A stretch of 13,113 nucleotides of DNA. Origin: an uncultured Chloroflexota bacterium (GTDB lineage Bacteria; Chloroflexota; Anaerolineae; Aggregatilineales; Phototrophicaceae). Location: positions 1 to 13,113 of the forward strand of contig CALMDI010000052.1 of NCBI GenBank assembly GCA_937864975.1. Direction: 5' to 3'. Positions within the stretch are counted from its first letter, which is position 1. Each line of letters opens with the position of its first letter. This document shows positions 1-7,081 of the stretch, piece by piece. Both the position numbers and the translations under genes were made by a program. The notes beneath the pieces are model-generated. The model worked only from the letters and a program-made list of their open reading frames with translations, did no database searches and was not told the origin of the DNA.

Positions 1-1371
1 GACGGACCCGAAGCCGCCGAACTCAGCCGTCCGGTGGGCGATTTCACCAATCAACTGGAAATGATCTCGCTGCAAGACAGCGCGCTTTACACGATTGTCA
101 CCGAAGGTCAGGGCGAGCAGATGCCCGCCTTTATCGACGAGCTCACCGACGAGCAGCGATGGGCGGTCGTGGCGTTCACGCGCTCGTTGTCGCTGGCGAA
201 TACCGAAGTCATCGGTCAGACACCCGCGCCGGTCGAAACCGCCGAACCGGAAACGACCGCCGAAGCGCGAACCGGCACGATTACCGGGCAGGTCGCCAAC
301 GGCACCGCGGGCGGCGTCGTACCGGATGCCCTGACGGTGACGCTGTACGCCATCCGCGAAACCGCCGAGGGGTTCGACAACGAATCGTTCGCAACCACGT
401 CCGGTGAGGATGGCAGCTTCGCCTTTGAAGACATCTTCATCGACCCGGCGGAGGAGTACGTCGTCACCACGACCTACCGCGACCGCCTGTTCACGGGCGA
501 GATCGTCCCTGGCGAGGACGTGTCCGAAAACCCTGACCTGCCCCTGACGATCTACGAGCTGACCGAAGACCCGACGGTGATCACGATCACGAGCATGGAT
601 ATTCAGGTCAACGCGGTGGGCGACGGGCTGCAAGTATTACAGGAAGCGGTCTTCCGCAACACGTCCGACCGCCTGTACACCAACAGCCTGCAAACGGCGC
701 AAAATCAGTATGCCTCGGTCGTGGTCGGGCTGCCGCCGGGCGCGGTCAGCATCGCTTTTCCCGGCTCGAATGATCGCTACGTCGTCGGGGAAGAACAGTC
801 GGTCGTCGTAGATACGGTGCCGGTGACGCCTGGTGAAGATCACAGCGTCCTGTTCAGCTATTTCCTGCCGTATTCCGACGGCGCGGTCATCGAGCAGCCC
901 GTGTTCTATCGCATGGACGGCGCCGCGCGGTTGCAGGTGAATCCGACGACCTTAGGTGTCAGCAGCGACCAGCTTGCGCCCGTCGGCACGGAAACGGTGC
1001 AAACCGTCTCCTATCTCACGTTTAGCGGCGATCTCCAACTGTCGAGCGGGGATGTCGTGCGCTTTGAACTCAGCGGTCAGCCACCCTCGGCGGCAGCGCC
1101 GCAGGGCACGCCGCTCTCGAACGCGCCGGGGCTGTTGATCGTCGGTCTGATCGTGGAAATCGCGCTGATCGGCGGCGTTCTGTATCTGTTCCTGCGCCGC
1201 CGACGCCCCGCGCCGCCGACCGCCAGTAAAACCGGTCTGATCGACGCGCTCGTCCGGCAGATCGCCGAACTCGACAACGCGCACGACGCGGGGCAGCTGG
1301 ACGAGGACAGCTACCAGCGCCAGCGCAATCAGCTTAAAGCGCGGCTGGCGGAGTTCATAGGAAAGGAATGA
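1..1371 (+). CDS. Membrane protein with C-terminal part of a cytochrome c domain (5' partial)
   Basis: The reading frame is open from the first base, so the N-terminus, including any CxxCH haem site, lies outside the window; 456 residues are visible. The first ~70 residues look like the end of a class I cytochrome c: a Met-Pro-Ala-Phe stretch at residues 41-44 would carry the axial methionine, followed by a helix reading DEQRWAVVAFTRSLS. Residues about 90-170 form a beta-rich segment resembling carboxypeptidase-regulatory/Ig-like repeats, with a G-x-F-x-F turn. A long beta-rich region follows, then one membrane helix at about 378-398, a basic stop-transfer RRRRP, and a short charged cytoplasmic helix of about 45 residues. 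The likely topology is a periplasmic haem/Ig-like part with a cytoplasmic tail. It sits 74 bp upstream of ccmA, which suits a c-type cytochrome. The domain names are inferred by eye; the exact function is unknown. Confidence 0.75.
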   Translation, partial: DGPEAAELSRPVGDFTNQLEMISLQDSALYTIVTEGQGEQMPAFIDELTDEQRWAVVAFTRSLSLANTEVIGQTPAPVETAEPETTAEARTGTITGQVANGTAGGVVPDALTVTLYAIRETAEGFDNESFATTSGEDGSFAFEDIFIDPAEEYVVTTTYRDRLFTGEIVPGEDVSENPDLPLTIYELTEDPTVITITSMDIQVNAVGDGLQVLQEAVFRNTSDRLYTNSLQTAQNQYASVVVGLPPGAVSIAFPGSNDRYVVGEEQSVVVDTVPVTPGEDHSVLFSYFLPYSDGAVIEQPVFYRMDGAARLQVNPTTLGVSSDQLAPVGTETVQTVSYLTFSGDLQLSSGDVVRFELSGQPPSAAAPQGTPLSNAPGLLIVGLIVEIALIGGVLYLFLRRRRPAPPTASKTGLIDALVRQIAELDNAHDAGQLDEDSYQRQRNQLKARLAEFIGKE

Positions 1372-1372
1372 C

Positions 1373-1403
1373 GCTTTCAGCGGTCAGCGGTCAGCTTTCA
1401 GCT
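1373..1403 (+). repeat. Period-7 tandem repeat, family A (single arm)
   Basis: Four consecutive heptamers GCTTTCA, GCGGTCA, GCGGTCA, GCTTTCA plus a trailing GCT begin one base after the stop codon of the preceding gene. The same family recurs at 10962-10992 and, inverted, at 11105-11132. Here only one arm is present; the rest of the gap to ccmA (to 1445) shows no facing arm. Confidence 0.8.
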
Positions 1404-1445
1404 AAAAACAAAGCATCGACCACTTATCGCCTATAGCTGGAAGTC

Positions 1446-2195
1446 ATGCCTCAGCCATCCAACCTTACTTCATCCTCTATCATCGAGACCCGCTCGCTCG
1501 TCAAGGCATTCGGCTTGCTGCCCGCGCTGCGTAAGCTCGACCTGAGCATCGCCAAGGGCGAATTTGTCGCGCTGCTTGGACCCAACGGCAGCGGCAAATC
1601 GACGCTGCTGCGCCTGCTGGCGGGATTGAGCAAACCGACGAGCGGCACGCTGACGATTGGCGGCTGGGAGTTGCCGCGCGAAGCCGCCGCCGTGCGCGCG
1701 CAGATCGGGCTGGTCAGCCACCGCCCGCTGCTCTATGAAACCCTTACAGCGCGCGAGAACCTGCGCTTCTTCGGGCGATTGTATGCCCTGCCCGCCAACA
1801 CGCGCGAAACGCGCATCACGGAAGGGCTGGAACGGGTCGGGCTGGCGAAGCGCGGCGACGATCTCGTGCGGACGTACTCGCGCGGGATGCAGCAGCGCTT
1901 GAGCATCGCGCGGACGCTGCTGCACGATCCACACGTCCTTCTGCTGGACGAGCCATATACCGGGCTGGATCAGGACGCTTCGCTCACGCTGGACGGGCTG
2001 CTGACGGAAGCGCACCGCGACGGGCATACGGTTGTCATGGCGACGCATGAGATGGATCGGGCAGTTCGCCTGGCGGATCGCACTCTGATCCTGGCGCGCG
2101 GGTCGCTGGTTCACGACGCGCCGACGGCGGGGATGGACGCTCTCGCGCTGGCGGCGATTTACACCGACATAACCGGCATGGCGAGCGCGCGATGA
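1446..2195 (+). CDS. ccmA: Haem exporter ATP-binding protein CcmA
   Basis: This is the ATPase subunit of the CcmAB haem-handling ABC transporter of System I cytochrome c maturation. In the family, ATP hydrolysis drives release of holo-CcmE from CcmC. The 249-residue protein has every nucleotide-binding element: Walker A GPNGSGKST (45-53), signature YSRGMQQRLSIAR (144-156), Walker B VLLLDEP (164-170), D-loop GLD (173-175) and switch His201. The KAFGLLPAL stretch near residues 20-28 is typical of CcmA. The ATG at 1446 has a purine stretch GGAAG only two bases upstream, so the ribosome site is unconvincing and the true start could differ slightly. The stop overlaps the ATG of ccmB by four bases (ATGA), indicating translational coupling. 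Confidence 0.93.
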   Translation: MPQPSNLTSSSIIETRSLVKAFGLLPALRKLDLSIAKGEFVALLGPNGSGKSTLLRLLAGLSKPTSGTLTIGGWELPREAAAVRAQIGLVSHRPLLYETLTARENLRFFGRLYALPANTRETRITEGLERVGLAKRGDDLVRTYSRGMQQRLSIARTLLHDPHVLLLDEPYTGLDQDASLTLDGLLTEAHRDGHTVVMATHEMDRAVRLADRTLILARGSLVHDAPTAGMDALALAAIYTDITGMASAR

Positions 2196-2869
2196 CGACT
2201 TCGTTTCTGCAAACGGTGCTGGCGATTGTCCACAAGGACGTGCGGGCAGAACTTCGCAGCCGCGAACTGGTCGGCTCGATGGCGCTGTTCGCGCTGCTCA
2301 GCATCCTCATCTTCAGCTTCGCGCTCGAACTCAACCGGATTGCGCGCGAAGAGGCGGTCGGCGGCATCCTGTGGGTGACGGTCGCGTTCGCCAGCATCCT
2401 CGGTTTGAACCGCAGTCTGGCGATGGAGCGCGATCAGGGTAATCTGGATGCCATGCTGCTCGCGCCTATCAGCCGCGCGGCGATCTTCTGCGGCAAGCTG
2501 GTGGGAAATCTCGTGTTCGCGCTGGTCGTCGGGCTGCTGCTCCTGCCGCTGATGACGCTGCTCTACAACCGCCCGGTGCTTCAGCCGTGGCTGCTGGCGG
2601 CGCTGCTGCTCGGCGCGCTCGGTTTTTCGACGGTCGGCACGCTGCTGGCGACGATGACGGTGCAAACGCGCGCCCGCGAAACGCTGCTTCCCATCGTCAT
2701 GCTGCCGGTCGCGCTGCCGGTGCTGCTCAGCGCGGTTCGCCTGACGACGAGCGTTCTGGCGGGCGGCGCGCAGGAGGATTGGCTGTCATGGCTGCAAATC
2801 CTCGCCGTCGTGGACGTGATTTATCTCGTTTTATGTTTCGTGCTGTTCGAGCACGTCATCGAAGAGTAA
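2192..2869 (+). CDS. ccmB: Haem exporter membrane protein CcmB
   Basis: This is the integral membrane partner of CcmA. The 225-residue length matches the family (about 220). There are about six hydrophobic helices, and a cytoplasmic N-terminus reading VHKDVRAELRSRE that is characteristic of CcmB. The first loop contains the conserved-looking AMERDQGNLDAMLLAPISR segment (starting near residue 77), the region where ABC-2-type permeases contact their ATPase. It overlaps ccmA by four bases and is followed 66 bp later by ccmC. Identification is firm from both sequence and gene order. Confidence 0.92.
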   Translation: MTTSFLQTVLAIVHKDVRAELRSRELVGSMALFALLSILIFSFALELNRIAREEAVGGILWVTVAFASILGLNRSLAMERDQGNLDAMLLAPISRAAIFCGKLVGNLVFALVVGLLLLPLMTLLYNRPVLQPWLLAALLLGALGFSTVGTLLATMTVQTRARETLLPIVMLPVALPVLLSAVRLTTSVLAGGAQEDWLSWLQILAVVDVIYLVLCFVLFEHVIEE

Positions 2870-2935
2870 AATGTTCGCAACAATGTGCAAGTTCGCGTAC
2901 AATTTTGTAGATTTAGCTGGATAAGGACACAACCC

Positions 2936-3694
2936 ATGACCGCCCTCCCCCGCACGGACGCACCCCTGCCCGCGATTGAGACGCGCCCCGCCCCGCGCCG
3001 CCTGACGATCCTCACGGTCGTCACGATACTCGCCATCGCTTTCGGGCTGTACATGGCGCTCGGCTACGCCGGAACAGACGTCGAGCAAGGCAACGTGCAG
3101 CGCATCTTTTACATTCACATGCCCTCGTTTTTTGGCGCATTCTTCGCCTTCGGTGCGGCGGTCATTGGCGGGATTCAATATCTGCGGACGCGACAGGACA
3201 AATGGGATACGCTGGCGCTGGCGGGCATCGAGGTCGGGCTGGCGCTGTCGCTCGTCAACCTGGTTACGGGCATGATCTGGGCGCGCCCAATCTGGAATAC
3301 GTGGTGGACGTGGGACCCGCGCCTGACTTCTGCCGCGATTATGGTGCTGACCTATGCAGCCTATCTGATGCTCCGCAACGGCATCGAAAACCCCGAGCGT
3401 CAAAAGCGCTTTGCCGCCGTTTATGGCATTCTTGCCTTTTCGACGGTGATTATCACGCTGGTTATCATTCGTATCCGCCCCGACACCATTCACCCGGCGG
3501 TCATCGGACCCAGCCCGCAGAACGCGCAGGGCACGTTTGAGCTTCAGGCGACGGCAGGGGTTGGCGCGGCGCTCGGCATCAACTTTATCGTCTGGTCGAT
3601 CCTTGTGCCGTGGACGCTGGTGTGGCACCGCGTTCGGCTGGAAAACTTTACACAGCGAATCAACGCGCTCAAGGCGCGGCTGCTCGACACCTAG
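2936..3694 (+). CDS. ccmC: Haem-binding cytochrome c maturation protein CcmC
   Basis: CcmC is the inner-membrane protein of the haem-handling family that loads haem onto CcmE. The 252-residue protein has about six membrane helices. It carries the tryptophan-rich haem-binding motif WNTWWTWDPRLT (120-131) and two flanking periplasmic histidines, His61 (in FYIHMPS) and His186 (in DTIHPAV), as expected for the axial ligands. I chose ATG 2936 because AAGGA lies eight bases upstream (2923-2927). The frame extends 17 codons further upstream, but that extension (reading MQVRVQFCRF) looks non-native. An ORF on the opposite strand across this gene is a shadow. The C-terminus runs to six bases before the ccmD-like gene. 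Confidence 0.93.
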   Translation: MTALPRTDAPLPAIETRPAPRRLTILTVVTILAIAFGLYMALGYAGTDVEQGNVQRIFYIHMPSFFGAFFAFGAAVIGGIQYLRTRQDKWDTLALAGIEVGLALSLVNLVTGMIWARPIWNTWWTWDPRLTSAAIMVLTYAAYLMLRNGIENPERQKRFAAVYGILAFSTVIITLVIIRIRPDTIHPAVIGPSPQNAQGTFELQATAGVGAALGINFIVWSILVPWTLVWHRVRLENFTQRINALKARLLDT

Positions 3695-3700
3695 GAAACG

Positions 3701-3856
3701 ATGATGCCAACGCCACCCGATACCAACAGCTTTCTTCTACTCGGACTTGCCGCCGTCGCGATCATTCTTATCATCCTCGTCGGCAGCATGGTCGTGCGCT
3801 ACCGCAATTTGCAGCGCGACGCCGACATGGTGCGCGAACTGCAACGTGACGAATAA
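3701..3856 (+). CDS. ccmD: CcmD-like small membrane protein
   Basis: This is a 51-residue protein with one hydrophobic helix (about residues 11-30, FLLLGLAAVAIILIILVGSM), then a basic and charged cytoplasmic tail with RYRNLQRDADMVRELQ. Size, topology and position directly after ccmC match CcmD, a small single-helix protein that stabilises the CcmABC complex and helps release holo-CcmE. Sequence conservation in this family is very low, so the call rests on architecture and context. Two ATGs occur in tandem (3701 and 3704). AGGA at 3693-3696, overlapping the end of ccmC, is better spaced for the second (seven bases), which would give 50 residues. Confidence 0.75.
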   Translation: MMPTPPDTNSFLLLGLAAVAIILIILVGSMVVRYRNLQRDADMVRELQRDE

Positions 3857-3919
3857 AGCTTTGAGGTATGAGTAAAAACTGTTTTTCACTCATCGCTCAT
3901 CCCTCATAGCTCAAAGCTT
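3856..3919 (+). repeat. Period-7 repeat hairpin, family B; possible terminator
   Basis: Heptamers CACTCAT, CGCTCAT, CCCTCAT, AGCTCAA run from 3887 to 3914. They face a shorter arm with TTGAGGT and ATGAGTA at 3862-3875. The outer ten bases AAGCTTTGAG (3856-3865) pair perfectly with CTCAAAGCTT (3910-3919). An inner stem ATGAGT/AAAAA (3868-3878) pairs with TTTTT/ACTCAT (3882-3893), and two heptamers on the right arm stay unpaired. The hairpin begins in the stop codon of the ccmD-like gene and is followed by TTCTTTTT (from 3918), so it may also end ccm operon transcription. The terminator role is inferred. Confidence 0.7.
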
Positions 3920-3922
3920 CTT

Positions 3923-3951
3923 TTTGCGGCTGTGGGCGCAATCGTTATACT
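3923..3951 (+). promoter_or_regulatory. Candidate promoter for a leaderless transcript
   Basis: A good -10 box TATACT (3946-3951) lies 17 bp after a poor -35 TTTGCG (3923-3928). Initiation about seven bases downstream would fall at or within one to two bases of the lipoprotein ATG at 3959. No Shine-Dalgarno sequence precedes that ATG. Confidence 0.4.
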
Positions 3952-3958
3952 TGCCCGC

Positions 3959-5266
3959 ATGTCGAAATGGTGGATCCTCGTTACGCTTGCCCTACTCATG
4001 ACCGCTTGCCAACCTGCCGCTACTGCCAGCCTGCCGCCGACCGCCATCCCGTTTCCGACGATGACACCAGGGCGCTTCATGCAGGGTCCGCTGCCAACGG
4101 TCGCCGCGCTGCCGGTCAGCGGTGGGGGGTTAGCCAACCCCGCGACGGCAGTCGCGCTCTCGAATCGCCCCACGCCGACGCCAAACTACACCGAGTGCCC
4201 GGTTCCGGACGAGGTCGACATGGCGGGCGTGACGCCAAACGCTCGGGCGATGATCGATGAAATCGCGCGCTTCCTATCGGCGGGTGGCTCACCCGTAACG
4301 CTGGAAAATCACCTGCGGACGGAGTGGCGCGTGCTGGGCGAGACCGGCGTCGTGCGTTCCGACCTCGATCTAACGGGCGAAGGCACACCCGACGTGCTGC
4401 TGACGATGACCGCGCCCGACGACGGCGGGACGATGGTTCTGCTGACCTGCACCGACGGTCGTTACGCCGTGCGCTACCAGTACAGCGCGGGCGGCGGCAT
4501 TCCGCAGTTGATTCAGATCGGGGATATGAATTTCGACAACACGCCGGAAATCCTGTTCACCGCCGAGGTCTGCGCCGAAGAAACAAACTGCGCCAACGTC
4601 ACCCAGCTCATAACGTGGCAGGGGCGGCTCGGTCGCTTCGTCAGTCTGCTGGGCGGCGAGATTGAGAGCGTGAGCGTGCCGTCCGTGAGCGATGTAGACA
4701 ACGACCAGATTGGCGAGGTTGTGCTGCGCCTCGACAATCCGGGCACGGCGGAAACCGGTCCGCTGCGAACCGGCGTCACGATTTATGACTGGAACGGCGC
4801 GGGTTACGTCCAGTCGGTGACGCAGCTCGACCCGCCGCGCTTCCGCATTCAGGTGATTCACGAAGCCGACCGCGCGCTGGAACGCCTGAACGCAGACGAG
4901 GCGATTGGACTGTATCAACTGGCGCAGACGTCGCCCGCGCTGGAGCCGTGGCGCAACGACGAAGCTCCGATTCTCGAAAGCTACCTGCTCTATCGCCTGC
5001 TGCTGGCGTATGCCTATACCGCGTCGGAAGCCCTCCTGCCAACGTATCAGACGCTTCTGGAACGCTTCCCCGACGCCACGACCGCGCCGGTCTACGTGCC
5101 GCTGGCGACGACGTTCTGGAATGCGTTTCAGGTCACGAACAATCTTCGCAGCGCCTGTCTTGAAGTGCGGGAGTTCATTGCGACGCGACCTGAAGCGCTC
5201 GACCTGATGAACAGCTATGGCAGCCAAAGCCCGGTGTATACCGATAACACGCTCTGTCCGTTTTGA
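3959..5266 (+). CDS. Lipoprotein with FG-GAP/VCBS-like segments and helical C-terminus
   Basis: This is a 435-residue protein of unknown function. It starts MSKWW followed by a hydrophobic helix and a lipobox-like MTAC, with Cys17 as the probable lipidated residue, so it should be an exported lipoprotein. A low-complexity Pro/Thr/Ala linker covers about 18-75. Three Asp-rich loops resemble FG-GAP/VCBS calcium-loop repeats: D135-L-D-L-T-G-E-G-T-P-D145, D189-M-N-F-D-N-T-P-E197 and D245-V-D-N-D-Q-I-G-E253. From about 295 onward the protein is alpha-helical and looks TPR-like (LYQLAQ..., LLAYAYTASEALLPTYQTLL). Six cysteines remain after processing and could form disulfides. ATG 3959 was chosen because the signal peptide begins there; a GTG nine codons upstream (3932) is the alternative, and neither has a ribosome site. 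Confidence 0.85.
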   Translation: MSKWWILVTLALLMTACQPAATASLPPTAIPFPTMTPGRFMQGPLPTVAALPVSGGGLANPATAVALSNRPTPTPNYTECPVPDEVDMAGVTPNARAMIDEIARFLSAGGSPVTLENHLRTEWRVLGETGVVRSDLDLTGEGTPDVLLTMTAPDDGGTMVLLTCTDGRYAVRYQYSAGGGIPQLIQIGDMNFDNTPEILFTAEVCAEETNCANVTQLITWQGRLGRFVSLLGGEIESVSVPSVSDVDNDQIGEVVLRLDNPGTAETGPLRTGVTIYDWNGAGYVQSVTQLDPPRFRIQVIHEADRALERLNADEAIGLYQLAQTSPALEPWRNDEAPILESYLLYRLLLAYAYTASEALLPTYQTLLERFPDATTAPVYVPLATTFWNAFQVTNNLRSACLEVREFIATRPEALDLMNSYGSQSPVYTDNTLCPF

Positions 5267-5344
5267 GTTAAAAGTGGAAAGTTAAAAGTTAAACGATGTA
5301 GCGATGAATGAACAACTTTTAACTTTTCACTTTTGACTTTTAAC
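5267..5344 (+). repeat. Period-7 inverted repeat, family C
   Basis: The left arm has GTTAAAA, GTGGAAA, GTTAAAA, GTTAAAC (5267-5294). The right arm has AACTTTT, AACTTTT, CACTTTT, GACTTTT plus AAC (5314-5344). The arms are reverse complements with a few mismatches and are separated by 19 unrelated bases (5295-5313), so a long A-U-rich hairpin could form. It begins one base after the lipoprotein stop and fills most of the gap to the M20 peptidase. It has no uridine tail of its own and lies outside the G+C norm of the window. Confidence 0.85.
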
Positions 5345-5362
5345 TGCTTTGAAGGAAGCGCC

Positions 5363-6514
5363 ATGACCGATATGCTCAGCCACTTTAAACGTCAGCAGCA
5401 GACGATGGTGGACTTGCTGACGACGCTCATTAACTACGAGACCTTCACCTCCAGCAAGCCCGATGTCGATAAGCTCGGCAGGTACATGGAGGATCAGTTC
5501 GTCGGTCTCGGCGCGTCGTCCGTTCAGCGCATCCCGCAGGAAAAGGTGGGGGATTTTCTGCTGGCGAAGTGGAACGAAGACGCGCCCGGCAAGCCGATCA
5601 TGTTCCTGATTCACATCGACACCGTGTGGCCCATTGGCACGCTGGCGGAACGCCCGCCGCGAATCGACGAGCAGGGGCGGCTGTTCGGTCCCGGCGCGAT
5701 TGATATGAAAGGCGGCATCACGATTGTGCTGTCGGCGCTGCGCGGGCTGCGCGACCTGGGCGAGTTTCCCAATCGCCCGATCTGGGTGTTGATGACCGCC
5801 GACGAAGAAGTCGGCAGCACCTATTCCGAGGCGCTCATCAAAGACCTGGCGAAGCAGTCCGGGCTGGTGCTCGTGATGGAGCCTGCCACGCCGGAAGAAG
5901 CGATCAAGACGTCGCGCAAGGGTGTGGCAACCTTCCAGATTGCCGTCGAGGGGCGTCCGGCGCACGCGGGCAACGCGCCCGAAAAAGGCATCAACGCGAT
6001 TGTCGACCTCGCCTATCAGACGCTCAAGCTTCAGGAGATGAACGATCTTCGTCACGGCACGTCAGTATCGGTGACGATGGTCGAAGGCGGCACGGCGACC
6101 AACGTGATCCCGGCGCACGCCTCGGCAAAGGTGGACGTGCGGATGCTGACGATGCAGGCTTACGCGGACGTGTGCGAAAAGATCATGAACCTTCAGCCCT
6201 ACGTCCCCGGCGCGAAGTTGAGCGTCACCTCCGGTCACACGCGCGGACCGATGGAGCGCAACGCACAGATGCAGGCGGATTACGAACAGTGTCGTGCGAT
6301 TGGCGCGACGCTCGGCTTGACGGTGCGCGAGGACAGCAGCGGCGGCGGCTCGGATGGCAACTTCACGGCGATGATGGGTATCTCAACGCTCGACGGACTC
6401 GGTCCGCAGGGCGACGGGCTGCACGCGCTCAACGAGCACGTCGTTCTCGACAGCCTGCCGCGCCGCTCGGCGCTGATCGCGGCGATGCTAAAAGACTGGA
6501 AGTTCAAAGAATAA
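5363..6514 (+). CDS. M20 family zinc metallopeptidase (CPG2-like carboxypeptidase)
   Basis: This 383-residue protein is of typical length for the M20A carboxypeptidase G2/ArgE/DapE family, which cleave C-terminal amino acids or N-acyl groups with a two-zinc centre. All expected residues are visible: H84-I-D86 (first zinc ligand and helper Asp), D114 in GAIDMKGG (bridging), E148-E149 in TADEEVGS (general base and ligand), E173 in VMEPA, and H354 near the C-terminus in LHALNEH. H201 lies in the dimerisation domain, in GRPAHAGNAPEKG. There is no signal peptide, so it should be cytoplasmic. The pattern is nearest to the glutamate carboxypeptidase branch, but the substrate cannot be read from sequence. 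Start ATG 5363 has GAAGGA six bases upstream. It converges on the minus-strand operon with 26 bp between stops. Confidence 0.92.
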   Translation: MTDMLSHFKRQQQTMVDLLTTLINYETFTSSKPDVDKLGRYMEDQFVGLGASSVQRIPQEKVGDFLLAKWNEDAPGKPIMFLIHIDTVWPIGTLAERPPRIDEQGRLFGPGAIDMKGGITIVLSALRGLRDLGEFPNRPIWVLMTADEEVGSTYSEALIKDLAKQSGLVLVMEPATPEEAIKTSRKGVATFQIAVEGRPAHAGNAPEKGINAIVDLAYQTLKLQEMNDLRHGTSVSVTMVEGGTATNVIPAHASAKVDVRMLTMQAYADVCEKIMNLQPYVPGAKLSVTSGHTRGPMERNAQMQADYEQCRAIGATLGLTVREDSSGGGSDGNFTAMMGISTLDGLGPQGDGLHALNEHVVLDSLPRRSALIAAMLKDWKFKE

Positions 6515-6540
6515 CAACATAACGCAGATCGAGGCGCTTA

Positions 6541-7074
6541 TTACACAGCCGCTTCGTCCACGCGCGCCAGAATCGCGTCCACCGTCTGCTCGACCGACAG
6601 CGTGGACGTGTCCAGCCACAAGCCGAGGCGCGGCGTGTTCATTCTTAGCTCGCGGTCAAGCTCGGCGGGCGTCCACGACGTGTAGCCCACTTTGCCGCGC
6701 CCTGCCTCGCGCCTTGCGACAACGTCCGGCGACGGACACAGGACGACAACGTAAAGCGGGTGGTTCGTGCGGAGCCTGTCTGCCACCTCGCGCAGCACCG
6801 ACCCCAGAATAATGTCCTGATAGACGACGGTAAATCCGGCGCGACAGTAGGTGTCCGCCGCGTCTGCCGCCAGTTGATAGCGCATCCGAAGCTGCTCGAA
6901 CGCCGCGTCGGTAAAGTCAGCTTCCATCTCGGCGCGACCGTTGACGATCATGCGCCGGAACACGTCGCCCCGCAGGTGGGCGCTTCTGGGCAGCCGTTCC
7001 GCGAGGGCTTGCGCCACGGTCGATTTGCCCGATGCCATAATGCCGGTGATGAGAAGAATGCTCGGCTCGCGCAT
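6541..7074 (-). CDS. P-loop kinase/phosphotransferase (AAA_33/zeta-toxin-like)
   Basis: This is a 177-residue nucleotide-binding protein with Walker A GIMASGKST (11-19), an acidic residue after the second strand (LRGDVF, D37), a VVYQD second acidic motif (Q86-D87), an arginine-rich lid (ARREAGR, 120-126) and a C-terminal LWLDTS strand. This arrangement matches small-molecule kinases such as gluconate, shikimate or chloramphenicol phosphotransferase-like proteins, and the zeta-toxin kinase fold. No antitoxin partner is visible, so a metabolic or resistance kinase is as likely as a toxin. It starts seven bases after the stop of the metallopeptidase gene, so the two are probably cotranscribed. 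A weak GAGAG lies about 14 bases upstream of the ATG, so translation may depend on coupling. Confidence 0.82.
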   Translation of the reverse strand: MREPSILLITGIMASGKSTVAQALAERLPRSAHLRGDVFRRMIVNGRAEMEADFTDAAFEQLRMRYQLAADAADTYCRAGFTVVYQDIILGSVLREVADRLRTNHPLYVVVLCPSPDVVARREAGRGKVGYTSWTPAELDRELRMNTPRLGLWLDTSTLSVEQTVDAILARVDEAAV

Positions 7075-7081
7075 GGTGACG

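Noticed and set aside
2874..2903. Possible promoter before ccmC (TTCGCA then TACAAT, 18 bp apart)
   Set aside because: The -35 is weak, the spacing is long, and ccmC lies in a tight operon that does not need it. Not strong enough to call.
2831..3628. Minus-strand open reading frame of 265 codons
   Set aside because: Shadow of ccmC; very basic sequence without recognisable motifs.
4370..5227. Minus-strand open reading frame of 285 codons
   Set aside because: Shadow of the FG-GAP-like lipoprotein gene.
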